Assembly (NCBI RefSeq): GCF_042648405.1
Contig: NZ_JBHRXV010000004.1
Coordinates: forward strand, 372,001-436,000
DNA: 64,000 nucleotides
From: Sphingoaurantiacus capsulatus
GTDB lineage: Bacteria > Pseudomonadota > Alphaproteobacteria > Sphingomonadales > Sphingomonadaceae
Reading direction: 5' to 3'
Made by a program: the position numbers and the translations under genes. The notes beneath the pieces are model-generated. The model searched no databases. It saw only the letters and a list, made by a program, of their open reading frames with translations, and was not told the origin of the DNA. Of the stretch, positions 41,688-50,321 are shown one piece after another; the first letter of the stretch is position 1; the number at the start of each line of letters is the position of its first letter.

Positions 41688-42112
41688 CCCTTGCGCGGCG
41701 ACCCGACCGGCACGGCATAGAGCTCCATGCGGTGGTCGATGAGGCGATAGCCGAGCCGCTCGGCGATGCGCTGCTGCAGTTCCTCGATCTCCGGATCGTG
41801 GAATTCGATGACCTTGCCGCTTTCGACGTCGATCAGATGATCGTGATGCTCGTCGGGCACCGTCTCGTAGCGCGAGCGGCCGTCGCGGAAGTCGTGACGC
41901 TCAAGGATGCCCGCCTCTTCGAACAGCCGCACCGTGCGATAGACGGTGGCGATCGAGATATGCGGGTCGATGGCGACGGAGCGGCGATGTAGCTCCTCGA
42001 CATCGGGGTGATCGAGTGCATCCGACAGCACGCGCGCGATCACGCGCCGCTGTTCGGTAATGCGGAGGCCTTTTTCGGCGCAAAGCGCCTCGAGATCGAT
42101 GCGACCGGTCAT
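41684..42112 (-). CDS. fur: Fur-family metal-dependent regulator
   Basis: 142-aa winged-helix metalloregulator; N-terminal recognition region RITEQRRVIARVL and ISIATVYRTVRLFEEAGI, then the metal region DEHHDHLIDVESGKVIEFHDPEIE. Only one cysteine (ALCAEKG) and no CxxC pairs, so the structural zinc site of E. coli Fur is missing, as in alphaproteobacterial Fur/Mur. It may sense iron or manganese. The ATG has no clear SD and lies about 15 bases beyond the T-run of the mucR terminator. Its stop overlaps plsC. Confidence 0.92.
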   Translation of the reverse strand: MTGRIDLEALCAEKGLRITEQRRVIARVLSDALDHPDVEELHRRSVAIDPHISIATVYRTVRLFEEAGILERHDFRDGRSRYETVPDEHHDHLIDVESGKVIEFHDPEIEELQQRIAERLGYRLIDHRMELYAVPVGSPRKG

Positions 42113-42120
42113 GGCCCGTA

Positions 42121-42167
42121 TGTAAAAGGGCGCCGCGGCAAATGCCAGAGCATCTGCCGCGGCGCCC
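42121..42167 (-). terminator. Intrinsic terminator of mucR
   Basis: Stem GGGCGCCGCGGCA / TGCCGCGGCGCCC with an additional inner ATG/CAT pairing; read on the minus strand it lies about 20 bases after the mucR stop and is followed by TTTTACA. Confidence 0.88.
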
Positions 42168-42187
42168 GCAATCGATAACGATAAGGG

Positions 42188-42604
42188 TTAGCGCTTGGCG
42201 CCGCGCTTGGTGCCGAGGCCGATCTTCTTGGCCAGCGTGCGGCGCTGGGCCGCATAGTTGGGGGCGACCATCGGATAGTCGGCGGCAAGATTCCACTTCG
42301 CCCGATATTCGTCGGGGGTCATGTTGTAGTGGGTCATCAGATGCCGCTTCAGCATCTTCAGCTTCTTCCCGTCTTCAAGGCAGACGATGTAGTCCGGCTT
42401 GATCGACGCACGGATCGAAACCGCCGGCTCCTGCTTCGGCGCTTCGGCCTTGGCGTCGGTGCCGAGACGGGCGAGCGTCGAGAAAACATTGTCGATCAGG
42501 TTCGGCAGGTCCGAAACCGCGACGGTGTTGTTGGCGACGTGCGACGAAACGATCTCGGTGGTGAGCGTCAGCAGCTCGTTGTGCGCGTTATTACGGTCGT
42601 CCAT
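42188..42604 (-). CDS. mucR: MucR/Ros-family zinc-finger regulator
   Basis: 138-aa prokaryotic zinc-finger DNA-binding regulator of alphaproteobacteria, often controlling exopolysaccharide, motility and the cell cycle by binding AT-rich DNA. The finger is YIVCLEDGKKLKMLKRHLMTHY-like in pieces: CLED then HLMTH; the second Cys is replaced by Asp, as in many MucR. N-terminal oligomerisation half precedes MTPDEYRAKWNL. AGGGAGA SD. Terminator follows, and a 16-bp palindrome precedes it. Confidence 0.95.
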   Translation of the reverse strand: MDDRNNAHNELLTLTTEIVSSHVANNTVAVSDLPNLIDNVFSTLARLGTDAKAEAPKQEPAVSIRASIKPDYIVCLEDGKKLKMLKRHLMTHYNMTPDEYRAKWNLAADYPMVAPNYAAQRRTLAKKIGLGTKRGAKR

Positions 42605-42648
42605 GTCGCGTCTCCCTGAAATACATGGTGAGAGGATTTGTGGGGGAG

Positions 42649-42664
42649 CGCTTAATATTAAGCG
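42649..42664. promoter_or_regulatory. Palindrome upstream of mucR
   Basis: CGCTTAATATTAAGCG is a perfect 16-bp palindrome with an AT core, about 45 bp before the mucR start. MucR proteins prefer AT-rich targets with TA steps and often repress themselves, so this is a candidate autoregulatory site. Confidence 0.5.
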
Positions 42665-42713
42665 TGCCTGCCTGGCAAGTCCTGCGACATTAAAAAGCAG
42701 AATATTCGCGAGA

Positions 42714-43178
42714 TCAGATCAAGTCGCGGCGCATGGTGATTGCGTCGAAACGCTCGCCCATATCTCCGCTGTAATAATTCTGACGCCGCCCCGCTTCCGA
42801 AAAGCCCAAGCTTTCGTAGAGCGAAAAGGCGGCCGAATTGCCGTCCCGTACTTCAAGGAACATCTTGTGGGCGCCGCGCTGCCGCGCCTTGTGCATCGCG
42901 CCTTCGACGAGCCGGCGACCAAGACCCCGGCCTCGCTCGCCGGGAAGGACGGCGACCAGCATCAGCTCGGCCTCGTCGATCACCCGGCGGGTGAGCGAGA
43001 AGCCGAACGCGTCTTCCTTGTCGAAGCCCAATTGCCCCCAAGTGTCGGCGATGCCGAGCGCGCCGGCCAGCTGCATCGCGTTCCACGCCTCGCCGAAGCG
43101 CGGGTCGAACGAGGTCTCCATGATCCGCCCCATGCGCGTCACGTCGCGCGGCCCGGCGAGCGCGAGGCGGATGCTCAT
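42714..43178 (-). CDS. rimI: Ribosomal-protein-alanine N-acetyltransferase (GNAT)
   Basis: 154-aa GNAT protein; acetyl-CoA motif AVLPGERGRGLGRRLVEG, then MFLEVRDGNSAAFSLYESLGF typical of RimI. RimI acetylates ribosomal protein bS18 in E. coli. The ATG overlaps the tsaB stop by four bases, the usual tsaB-rimI coupling. Confidence 0.92.
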   Translation of the reverse strand: MSIRLALAGPRDVTRMGRIMETSFDPRFGEAWNAMQLAGALGIADTWGQLGFDKEDAFGFSLTRRVIDEAELMLVAVLPGERGRGLGRRLVEGAMHKARQRGAHKMFLEVRDGNSAAFSLYESLGFSEAGRRQNYYSGDMGERFDAITMRRDLI

Positions 43179-43795
43179 GCCGGCACCTTGGCGTCGGGCG
43201 CGCGGATATAGAGCGGCCGGGCCGCCTCACCTCGCGCGGCGGCGGGCAAATGCCGGGCGTCGGCGGCGCGCGGCCATGGATGATCGATGACGGCGAGCGA
43301 CGGATCGACCGCCGAGAGCAGTGCTGCGCCCGACCCGGCGACGGTTCGCCCCGGCGCCGCCGCGGCGGCGGCATCGGGCGCGAGCGCATCGAGCGGCCCC
43401 GCCCTGCCATCGCGATCGAAGGCTTGCGCATAGACCTCGCCGCGCGAGGCGTCGAAGGCGACGTAGAGGCGGTCGATGTCGGGATGGTCGGCGAACACGC
43501 CGGCGGCAACCAGTGCGGTCGAAGTGAAGCCGTCGACGGGCGCCTTCCACGCGAGGCCGAAGGCGCGGGCGGCGGCGAGGCCGACGCGAATGCCGGTGAA
43601 GCTGCCGGGGCCGACATCGACGGCGATGCGGTTGGCGCGAGTGACGCCGGCTTCCGCCAGCAACTCGGCGATCAGCGGCACCAGCCGCTCGGCATGGCCG
43701 CGCGCGATGATCTCATGCCGCTCGGCGACGATCCGCCCCCGATCGATGAGCGCCGCCGAGCAGGCGTGGAGCGCGGTTTCGATCGCCAGCTCCAT
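43175..43795 (-). CDS. tsaB: tRNA threonylcarbamoyladenosine synthesis protein TsaB
   Basis: 206-aa ASKHA-fold scaffold of the TsaBDE complex that makes t6A37 in tRNA. ALIDRGRIVAE, GHAERLVPLIAELL, VDVGPGSFTGIRVGLAAARA and FDASRGEVYAQ are conserved TsaB features. Start overlaps the stop of the preceding nitroreductase by one base (TGATG). tsaD is not in the window. Confidence 0.93.
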   Translation of the reverse strand: MELAIETALHACSAALIDRGRIVAERHEIIARGHAERLVPLIAELLAEAGVTRANRIAVDVGPGSFTGIRVGLAAARAFGLAWKAPVDGFTSTALVAAGVFADHPDIDRLYVAFDASRGEVYAQAFDRDGRAGPLDALAPDAAAAAAPGRTVAGSGAALLSAVDPSLAVIDHPWPRAADARHLPAAARGEAARPLYIRAPDAKVPA

Positions 43796-44391
43796 CAGCG
43801 GATTTCGCAGGCCTCCTCGAAGGCGAGGCGCGGCAGGCGCGGGAACAGCTTCTCGTCGGTGCCATGGCCGATCGAGCAGATGAAATTGGTTTCGACCTTC
43901 GTGCCGGCGAAGAACGCCGCGTCGACCTTCGCCTTGTCGAAGCCCGACATCGGGCCACAGTCGAGCCCGACGGCGCGCGCCGCCATGATCAGATAGGCGC
44001 CCTGCAGCGACGAGTTTCGGAAGGCGGTGTCGCGGACCACGCCGTCATGCCCCTCGAACCAGGTCCGCGCGGTCTGGTCGTGCGGGAACAGTTCGGGGAG
44101 CTTGGTGTAGAATTCCATGTCCATGCCGATGACCACGGTCACCGGCGCCTCGAGCACTTTCGGCCGGTTGCCGTCGCTGACGCAGGCGCCGAGCTTTTCC
44201 TTCGCCTCCTGGCTCTCGCACCAGATGAAGCGGGCCGGCGACGCGTTGGCCGAGGTCGGGCCCATGCGCGCCAGATCGTAGATCGCCTGCATCTGCACGC
44301 GGGTCACCGGCGTGTCGGCCCAGCTGTAATAGGTGCGGGCGCTGCGGAAGATGGTGTCGAGGTCGCGATCGGACAGGATAGGGTCGGACAT
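43795..44391 (-). CDS. Nitroreductase-family malonic semialdehyde reductase (RutE-like)
   Basis: 198-aa FMN-dependent nitroreductase-fold protein, same length as RutE (196 aa). Opens LSDRDLDTIFRSARTYYSW, with MGPTSANASPARFIWC and MSGFDKAKVDAAFF, matching the RutE/HadB-RutE branch. RutE reduces malonic semialdehyde in pyrimidine degradation, but no rut genes are nearby and it sits in a tsaB-nfu operon, so the real substrate may differ. One-base overlaps on both sides. Confidence 0.85.
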   Translation of the reverse strand: MSDPILSDRDLDTIFRSARTYYSWADTPVTRVQMQAIYDLARMGPTSANASPARFIWCESQEAKEKLGACVSDGNRPKVLEAPVTVVIGMDMEFYTKLPELFPHDQTARTWFEGHDGVVRDTAFRNSSLQGAYLIMAARAVGLDCGPMSGFDKAKVDAAFFAGTKVETNFICSIGHGTDEKLFPRLPRLAFEEACEIR

Positions 44392-44945
44392 CAGACGGCA
44401 CGGACCTCGCTGACTTCGGGGACATAATATTTGAGCAGATTCTCGATGCCGTTCTTCAGGGTCGCCGTCGAGGACGGACAGCCGGCGCAGGCGCCCTGCA
44501 TGCGCAGGAAAACGACACCCTTGTCGAAACCGCGATAAATGATGTCGCCACCGTCGTTGGCAACGGCCGGGCGGACGCGGGTATCGATGAGGTCGCGGAT
44601 CTGCGCGACGATGTCGGCATCAGCGGGATCGTCGTGGAGCGCCTCCTCAACCTCCGCGGCGGCGAGCAGCGGCGCACCGCTGGCGAAATGGTCGACGAGG
44701 ATGCCGAGCACCTGTGGCTTGAGGCTCGACCAGTCGGCCGAGCCTTCCGCCTTGGTTACCGAGACGAAGTCGCTGCCGAAGAACACGCCCTCGATATCGC
44801 CGAGGCTGAACAGCGCGGCGGCGAGCGGCGAGCCTTCTGCGCTTTCAGGATCGGGGAAGTCGGCGGTGCCGCCCGACGTGACGTCGCGGCCGGGCAGGAA
44901 CTTCAGCGTCGCCGGGTTGGGCGTGCGCTCGGTTTCGATGAACAT
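44391..44945 (-). CDS. NifU-like Fe-S scaffold (Nfu type)
   Basis: 184-aa carrier for Fe-S cluster delivery, resembling mitochondrial NFU1: N-terminal Nfu_N domain (MFIETERTPNPATLKFLPG) and C-terminal NifU domain with NDGGDIIYRGF and CAGCPSSTATLKNG, the CxxC cluster ligands. AAGG SD before the ATG. First gene of a tight four-gene run to rimI. Confidence 0.94.
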   Translation of the reverse strand: MFIETERTPNPATLKFLPGRDVTSGGTADFPDPESAEGSPLAAALFSLGDIEGVFFGSDFVSVTKAEGSADWSSLKPQVLGILVDHFASGAPLLAAAEVEEALHDDPADADIVAQIRDLIDTRVRPAVANDGGDIIYRGFDKGVVFLRMQGACAGCPSSTATLKNGIENLLKYYVPEVSEVRAV

Positions 44946-44999
44946 GGGAAAGCCGCCTTCAATTACTTCCCGCGCATGTGGCGCGTGGGCTTGCGAAGA

Positions 45000-45467
45000 T
45001 CAAGCAAGGCGTTCGAGCGATGGTTCGTCGAGGCCGCCCGGCACGATCAGCACCGGACAGGGCAGTTCGCCCGCCGACTCGCCGGAGAAGAAGGCGACCA
45101 GCGGCCCCGGCGCGCCCTTCGACGCGGCGCCGAGCACCAGCAGATGGAGGTTGGAGTCGGCGTCCATCGCCTTCCGGACTTCCTCGGTCGGCTTGCCCGA
45201 GCGCACGAAGATCGACGGGCGGATGCCGGTTTCGGTCAGCGCGGCCTCGGCGAGCTCGCCCAGCATCGCCTCGGCCTTCTCCTGCGCCTCCGCTTCGATC
45301 ACGTCCTGAACGCCACCCCACTGGATGAAATCGGTGGGCGGGATGACGTGCAGCGCCGAGACATGGCCGGCGTTACGCGCGGCGCGCTTCGCCGCGAAGC
45401 GAAGCGCCAGCCGGCTTTCGGGGGTATCGTCAACGACGACGAGATAGGAGCGGGGACGATCAGGCAC
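45000..45467 (-). CDS. Universal stress protein (UspA family)
   Basis: 155-aa single UspA domain. Starts YLVVVDDTPESRLALRFAA; the nucleotide-loop region LLVLGAASKGAPGPLVAFFSGESAGELPCPVLIV is present in short blocks but deviates from the G2xG9xGS ATP motif only slightly (GAASKG...GESAGEL). Role in stress survival is inferred from the family. GTG start; 54-bp gap to nfu. Confidence 0.9.
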   Translation of the reverse strand: MPDRPRSYLVVVDDTPESRLALRFAAKRAARNAGHVSALHVIPPTDFIQWGGVQDVIEAEAQEKAEAMLGELAEAALTETGIRPSIFVRSGKPTEEVRKAMDADSNLHLLVLGAASKGAPGPLVAFFSGESAGELPCPVLIVPGGLDEPSLERLA

Positions 45468-45512
45468 GACGCCAGACTACCGCAGCGCGGCGTCCGGCAA
45501 AAGCGGGCTTCG

Positions 45513-46184
45513 TTACGAGCCCGTTTTGTCGAGCGGCACGTTCACCCGGACGCGCTCGCCCGAGCGACCGGGGAAGTTGGTGAACATCGCCGTGACGAGG
45601 TTCGGCACCAGCCGGGTGAGGTCGTCGCTGCGGGTGTTCGCCTCGGCGCGGCCTTCGAACACGCTTTCCTTGTTGGCGGTGCGCGCGATCTTCATGTCCA
45701 CGTAGCTGTTGAACACGGTGTAGGAATAAACCTCGGGCTGATCCCAGGCGCTGCCCCAGAAGGGATCGTAGAAGGCGCCATAGTGATACGGGCGATAATA
45801 GCCGCGGCCGCTGTAATAGGGATAGCGGTAGGGGCTGTAGAAGCCGCGGCCGTAATAGCCGCCGAAGCTCGGGCCGAAGCCGGGCCGGCTGGCGATGCGC
45901 TCGCGGCCGTTCGACACGCCATAGTCCAGCGTCACCTGCAAGGTCGCCGCCTCGGCGCTCGCCGCCGGCTGATAGCCCTGCGCCACGAGGCGATCACGAA
46001 CGAGGTTCGCATAGGTGCGGAACTCAAGGCTGCCGTTGTCCGCCGGATCGGCGGCCTGGATGACGAAGCTCTGCCCCGACGGTGCCGGCATCGCCTGAAA
46101 GCGCGCGACGTTGGCCGGCAAGGTCGCGGTGCAGGCGGTCAGAACCGCGAGGAGCAGGATCGGCAGCAGGCGGGCGGCGCGCAT
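45513..46184 (-). CDS. DUF4136 lipoprotein
   Basis: 223-aa predicted lipoprotein: signal peptide with lipobox LTAC at about residue 18. Matches DUF4136 in layout (FVIQAADPADNGSLEFRTYANLVRDRL, TLQVTLDYGVSNG, then VPNLVTAMFTNFPG). The middle is Tyr/Gly-rich (YYGRGFYSPYRYPYYSGRG), a low-complexity segment of unknown role. ATG at 46184 with AAGGAAG SD; a GTG three codons earlier is less likely. Confidence 0.85.
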   Translation of the reverse strand: MRAARLLPILLLAVLTACTATLPANVARFQAMPAPSGQSFVIQAADPADNGSLEFRTYANLVRDRLVAQGYQPAASAEAATLQVTLDYGVSNGRERIASRPGFGPSFGGYYGRGFYSPYRYPYYSGRGYYRPYHYGAFYDPFWGSAWDQPEVYSYTVFNSYVDMKIARTANKESVFEGRAEANTRSDDLTRLVPNLVTAMFTNFPGRSGERVRVNVPLDKTGS

Positions 46185-46267
46185 GACGCACACTTCCTTG
46201 TGGTTATGGTTTTTGTTCGATCGGGCGTTAGCGTATCACGACTGAACAGGCCGTGAACAGCAGACCC

Positions 46268-47269
46268 TTAACGCGCCAGAAAGCCAACCGTTTCGTAGAC
46301 TTCCGCGACCGTCGGTCGCGCCAGCTCGCGGGCGCGGGCCGCGCCCTTGCCCAGCACGTCGTCGATATAGGCGATGTCCTGCCGCAGTTCGTTGTAGCGC
46401 GCGGTGATCGGCGCGATCTTCGCCACCGTCAGCTCGGCGAGCGCCGGCTTGAACGCGCCGAAGCCCTTGCCCTCGAACTGTGCCAGCACCTCCGCCTCCG
46501 ACTGATCGGCAAGCGCGCCGTAGATGGCGACGAGGTTGCGCGCCTCCGGCCGCCCGTCGAGCAGCGCCGGATCGGCAGGCAGCACCTCGGGGTCGGTCTT
46601 GGCCTTCTTGATCTTGGTGGCGATGGTGTCGGCATCGTCGGTGAGGTTGATCCGGCTCATGTCCGACGGATCGGACTTCGACATCTTGGCGCTGCCGTCG
46701 CGGAGGCTCATCACCCGCGCCGCGCGGCCCTGGATATAGGGTTCGGGCAGGGTGAACAGCTCGGTCTCGTAATCGGTGTTGAACTTCTGCGCGATGTCGC
46801 GGGCGAGTTCGAGATGCTGCTTCTGGTCCTCGCCGACGGGCACGTGCGTCGCCTTGTAGACGAGAACATCGGCGGCCTGCAGCACTGGATAGGCGAACAG
46901 GCCGATCGAGGCGCCCTCGCGGTCCTTGCCCGACTTCTCCTTGAACTGCGTCATGCGATTGAGCCAGCCGATGCGCGCGATGCAGTTGAGAATCCACGCC
47001 AGCTCGGCATGCTCGGGGACCAGGCTCTGCGGGAACAGCGTCGCGCGCGTCGGGTCGATGCCCGCCGCCATCAGCGCCGCCGCCATCGCGCGGATATTGG
47101 CGCGCAGGTCTTTTGGGTCGTTCCACACGGTGATTGCGTGCAGATCGGCGAGGAAGAACAGGCAGCCCGGCTCCTCGTCCTGCATGCGCACCCAGTTGCG
47201 GATCGCGCCGAGATAATTGCCGAGGTGCAGATTGCCGGTGGGCTGGATGCCGGAGACGACGCGTTTCAT
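46268..47269 (-). CDS. trpS: Tryptophanyl-tRNA synthetase
   Basis: Class I synthetase of 333 aa charging tRNA-Trp. HIGH-type TGNLHLGNYLGA near the N-terminus and KMSKSDPSD loop near residue 195; QAADVLVYKATHVPVGEDQ is the substrate segment. The ATG overlaps the murJ stop by four bases, so it is co-transcribed with murJ. Confidence 0.97.
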   Translation of the reverse strand: MKRVVSGIQPTGNLHLGNYLGAIRNWVRMQDEEPGCLFFLADLHAITVWNDPKDLRANIRAMAAALMAAGIDPTRATLFPQSLVPEHAELAWILNCIARIGWLNRMTQFKEKSGKDREGASIGLFAYPVLQAADVLVYKATHVPVGEDQKQHLELARDIAQKFNTDYETELFTLPEPYIQGRAARVMSLRDGSAKMSKSDPSDMSRINLTDDADTIATKIKKAKTDPEVLPADPALLDGRPEARNLVAIYGALADQSEAEVLAQFEGKGFGAFKPALAELTVAKIAPITARYNELRQDIAYIDDVLGKGAARARELARPTVAEVYETVGFLAR

Positions 47270-48882
47270 GTGACCTTCTTGCGCCGGAGGAGAATGAGGA
47301 TGTCGTCGCGATTCATCGCACCGATCACCCAGGCGACGGCGAAATAGACGCCCCCGCCCGAGCCGACCAGCGCGCCGACACCGAGCAGGCGCCGCCCGGT
47401 CGATCCGGCGAAATAATGGTCGAGCGATTCGCGGACGAAGTAGAGCGCGGCCGCCATCGCCGCCGCCGCGAGGAGCTGGCGGAATATGCGGCTCCACAGC
47501 CAGCCTTCGATGCGGAAATGGCCGCGCCGATGGAGGATGGCATAGAGCGCCAGCGCGTTCAGCCACGCCGACAAGGCCGTCGTGAAGGCCAGCGCAGCGA
47601 TACCGATGACGGGGATGAGCGCGAAGTTCAGCGCGATACCGACCGCCAGCATCGCGACCGCGATCACCACCGGCGTCTTCATGTCCTTGCGGGCGTAGAA
47701 GCCGGGAGCGAGCACCTTGATCAGCACATAGGCGGGCAGGCCCGCGACGATGATCGACAAAACGAGGCCGGTGGTCGCCGCATCCTCGGCGGTAAAGCGA
47801 CCACCCTGGAACAGCGCCGCGACGATCGGCCCGGCGGTGACCGCCAGCGCGACGGCGGCGGGCAGCGTCAGCAGCATCGCCAGCTCGACCGCCTGTCCCT
47901 GCACCTTTGCGGCGTGCGCGCCGTCGCCATCACCGACGGCCCGGCTGATCGTCGGCAGGATCGCGGTGCCAAGCGCCGATCCGATGATCGCCAGCGGCAA
48001 CTGGTTGAGACGGTCGGCAAAGCCGAGATAGACGAGCGAGCCCTCGGGCAGGCTGGTCGCGAAATAAGCGTAGAAGAGCTGGCTGATATAGTAGATGCCG
48101 CCGCCGAGCGTCGCCGGCAGGATCAGCACCAGCAATTCCTTGACGCGCGGCGTCATCTTCGGCGGCAACAGCCGCATCTTGAAGCCGGCGCGCCGCACGC
48201 TGATCCAGCACAGCAGCAGCTGCAGCACGCCGCCGGCGATCACACCGATCGCCATCGCCTGCGCCACGTCGATCGCGGCGGCCTGGTCCGCGGTCGGCTG
48301 GCCGCGGCTCGCGACGAGCAGCGCGACGATGAGCGCGACGTTGAGCAGCGCCGGCGCGAAGGCGGCGGCGGCAAAGCGCGTCAGCGAGTTGAGCACGCCC
48401 GACAGCAACGACACCAGGCTGATGAGGATCAGATAGGGGAAGGTGATCCGCGACAGCTCAACCGCGAGTGCGAACTTCGTCGGATCGTCGCGCCAGCCTT
48501 CGGCGATCAGCCAGACGAAGGTCGGCATGAAGATCATGAAAATCGCGCTGATGACGATGAGTACCGGCAGGAACACCGCCAGCACCTCGTCGGCGAAGCG
48601 CTTCGCTTCCTCCATGCCGCCGTCGCCGCGCAGCCGCTGGCTGAACAGCGGCACGAAGCCCTGGCTGAAAGCGCCCTCGCCGAACAGGCGGCGGAACAGA
48701 TTGGGGATCAGGAAGGCCAGCGCGAAGGCGTCGGCGGCCATGCCGGCACCGAGGATGCGCGAGAAGATCATCTCGCGCGCGAAACCGAGGACGCGGCTGA
48801 CCATGGTCAGCCCGCCGATCGTGCCGGTCGCCTTGATCAGGCTGCCGGCGGCTCCGCCCTTTTCCTTCGATTTGTCAGCCAC
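47266..48882 (-). CDS. murJ: Lipid II flippase MurJ
   Basis: 538-aa MOP-superfamily membrane protein that moves lipid II across the inner membrane for peptidoglycan synthesis. Family opening TGTIGGLTMVSRVLGFAREM, LIPNLFRRLFGEGAFSQGFVP (the conserved R-F-GEGA segment) and GSALGTAILPTISRA. About 14 membrane helices expected. GTG start; terminal overlap with trpS. Confidence 0.96.
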   Translation of the reverse strand: MADKSKEKGGAAGSLIKATGTIGGLTMVSRVLGFAREMIFSRILGAGMAADAFALAFLIPNLFRRLFGEGAFSQGFVPLFSQRLRGDGGMEEAKRFADEVLAVFLPVLIVISAIFMIFMPTFVWLIAEGWRDDPTKFALAVELSRITFPYLILISLVSLLSGVLNSLTRFAAAAFAPALLNVALIVALLVASRGQPTADQAAAIDVAQAMAIGVIAGGVLQLLLCWISVRRAGFKMRLLPPKMTPRVKELLVLILPATLGGGIYYISQLFYAYFATSLPEGSLVYLGFADRLNQLPLAIIGSALGTAILPTISRAVGDGDGAHAAKVQGQAVELAMLLTLPAAVALAVTAGPIVAALFQGGRFTAEDAATTGLVLSIIVAGLPAYVLIKVLAPGFYARKDMKTPVVIAVAMLAVGIALNFALIPVIGIAALAFTTALSAWLNALALYAILHRRGHFRIEGWLWSRIFRQLLAAAAMAAALYFVRESLDHYFAGSTGRRLLGVGALVGSGGGVYFAVAWVIGAMNRDDILILLRRKKVT

Positions 48883-48937
48883 GCTCGCCCCGCTCGCTGT
48901 CCGCCGGCGGCACTATCCCCGAAGCGGGATGCGCTGG

Positions 48938-49453
48938 CTACGCCTGACCTTCGACCTGGCCGAACGCTTCGCCGCCGCCCTGGCGCTGCGCCATGTAGAG
49001 CGTCGCGAAGTCGATCGGCTCCAGCATCAGCGGCGGGAAGCCACCGTCGCGCGACGCATCGGCGATGATGCGGCGGGCGAACGGGAAGAGGATACGCGGC
49101 GCCTCGACGACGAGGAACGGCTCCAATGCCTCGTCGGGGATGTTCCGCAGGCCGAACAGGCCGCTGTACAGCAGGTCGACGACGAACGCGGTCTGGCCGT
49201 CGCCCTTCGCGACCGTCTCGATCTTCAGGTCGACCTCGAACACATCCTCGCTCTGGCGGCGCGCCTGAACGTTGACGTTGACCTCAATCTGCGGCTGCGC
49301 CTGGCTCTGGAAGGAGCGCGGCGCGTTCGGGTTCTCGAACGACAGATCCTTCACATATTGCGCGATGATGCCGACCTGCGGCGCGGTGTCGGCACCGTTG
49401 GCAACCGGAATCTCGGGGGTCTCGGGCGCGCCCGCGTCGGTCTCGTCGGCCAT
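48938..49453 (-). CDS. secB: Protein-export chaperone SecB
   Basis: 171-aa tetrameric chaperone keeping preproteins export-competent for SecA. Typical IIAQYVKDLSFENPNAP, VNVNVQARRQSEDVFEVDL, AFVVDLLYSGLFGLRNIP and APRILFPFARRIIADASRDGGFPPLMLEPIDF. Preceded by an acidic, Ala-rich N-terminal extension of about 25 residues. Divergent from the Tim44-like gene, a conserved alphaproteobacterial arrangement. Confidence 0.97.
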   Translation of the reverse strand: MADETDAGAPETPEIPVANGADTAPQVGIIAQYVKDLSFENPNAPRSFQSQAQPQIEVNVNVQARRQSEDVFEVDLKIETVAKGDGQTAFVVDLLYSGLFGLRNIPDEALEPFLVVEAPRILFPFARRIIADASRDGGFPPLMLEPIDFATLYMAQRQGGGEAFGQVEGQA

Positions 49454-49618
49454 GATGATCGGTCCATTCGATGTCTGGAAATGCGGGGCGTCCGCTAGCA
49501 GGCGAGGCGTTTTGAAGCAAGCTTGCGCCTTGGCGCGTTAGCCGCTTGTGCCTATCTGTGGCGAAAGCGCGCGGCAGTTGTTAAGAGTCGCGGCGGACTG
49601 AAGGAAGCGAAGCGGATC

Positions 49619-50290
49619 ATGTCGGACAGCAACTGGTGGATCGAGATCGTCTTCCTCGCCATGCTCGCGGGCTTCATTGCCCTGCGGCTGGTGAGCGTGC
49701 TCGGTCGTCGCACCGGCCATGAGAACCCGGCGCCGACCGGCTATCCGGGCGGCCCCGCCGAGGTTGCGGCGCCCGGCGCCGGCAACGGCGACGTGCGCCA
49801 GCCCGCGCTGGTCAACCTGCCCGCCGACATCGACCCGTCGCTGCGCGAGCCGCTGCAGGCGATTGCCGATGCCGACACGAGCTTCGACCCGGCGCGCTTC
49901 ACCGAAGGCGCCAAGGCCGCCTATCGCATGATCCTCGAGGCATTCTGGAAGGGCGATGCCCCGGCGCTCGACGGCCTCGTTTCCGACGATGTCGCCGCCG
50001 ACTTCCGCGCCGCCATCGCCGCGCGCGAGGAGCAGGGCGTGACGCTCGACAACCGCATCGTGCGCATCGAGGGCAGCCGCATCGTCGGCGCAAACGTGTC
50101 GGGCATGATGGCGGAAGTGACCGTCCGCTTCGACGCCGACCTCGTCGCCGTCACCCGTGACAAGGACGGCAATGTCGTCGCCGGATCGACCTCCGACGCG
50201 GTCCAGACCCACGATCTGTGGACGTTCAGCCGTCACATGGGGTCGGCCGATCCCAATTGGCTCTTGATCGAGACCGACGACGAGGCCTAA
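49619..50290 (+). CDS. Tim44/TimA-like domain protein
   Basis: 223-aa inner-membrane protein: one N-terminal helix (WIEIVFLAMLAGFIALRLVSVL), a Gly/Pro-rich linker, and a C-terminal Tim44-like domain (FTEGAKAAYRMILEAFWKGD, VTVRFDADLVAVTRDKDG, LWTFSRHMGSADPNWLLIETDD). Homologous to mitochondrial Tim44; the bacterial role is unclear but may concern membrane protein handling, in keeping with secB next door. Its likely operon continues with mltA. Confidence 0.9.
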   Translation: MSDSNWWIEIVFLAMLAGFIALRLVSVLGRRTGHENPAPTGYPGGPAEVAAPGAGNGDVRQPALVNLPADIDPSLREPLQAIADADTSFDPARFTEGAKAAYRMILEAFWKGDAPALDGLVSDDVAADFRAAIAAREEQGVTLDNRIVRIEGSRIVGANVSGMMAEVTVRFDADLVAVTRDKDGNVVAGSTSDAVQTHDLWTFSRHMGSADPNWLLIETDDEA

Positions 50291-50296
50291 CGCTCG

Positions 50297-50312
50297 GCCC
50301 AGCTTGCTGGGC
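50297..50312 (+). promoter_or_regulatory. Hairpin just before the mltA SD
   Basis: GCCCAGC-TT-GCTGGGC, perfect 7-bp stem, starting seven bases after the Tim44-like stop and ending directly before GGAGGG of mltA. Could damp read-through or organise translation initiation. Confidence 0.35.
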
Positions 50313-50321
50313 GGAGGGTTG

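Noticed and set aside
47134..49068. 644-codon open frame on the plus strand
   Set aside because: Antisense to murJ and trpS; low-complexity Arg/Asp-rich product, no domain.
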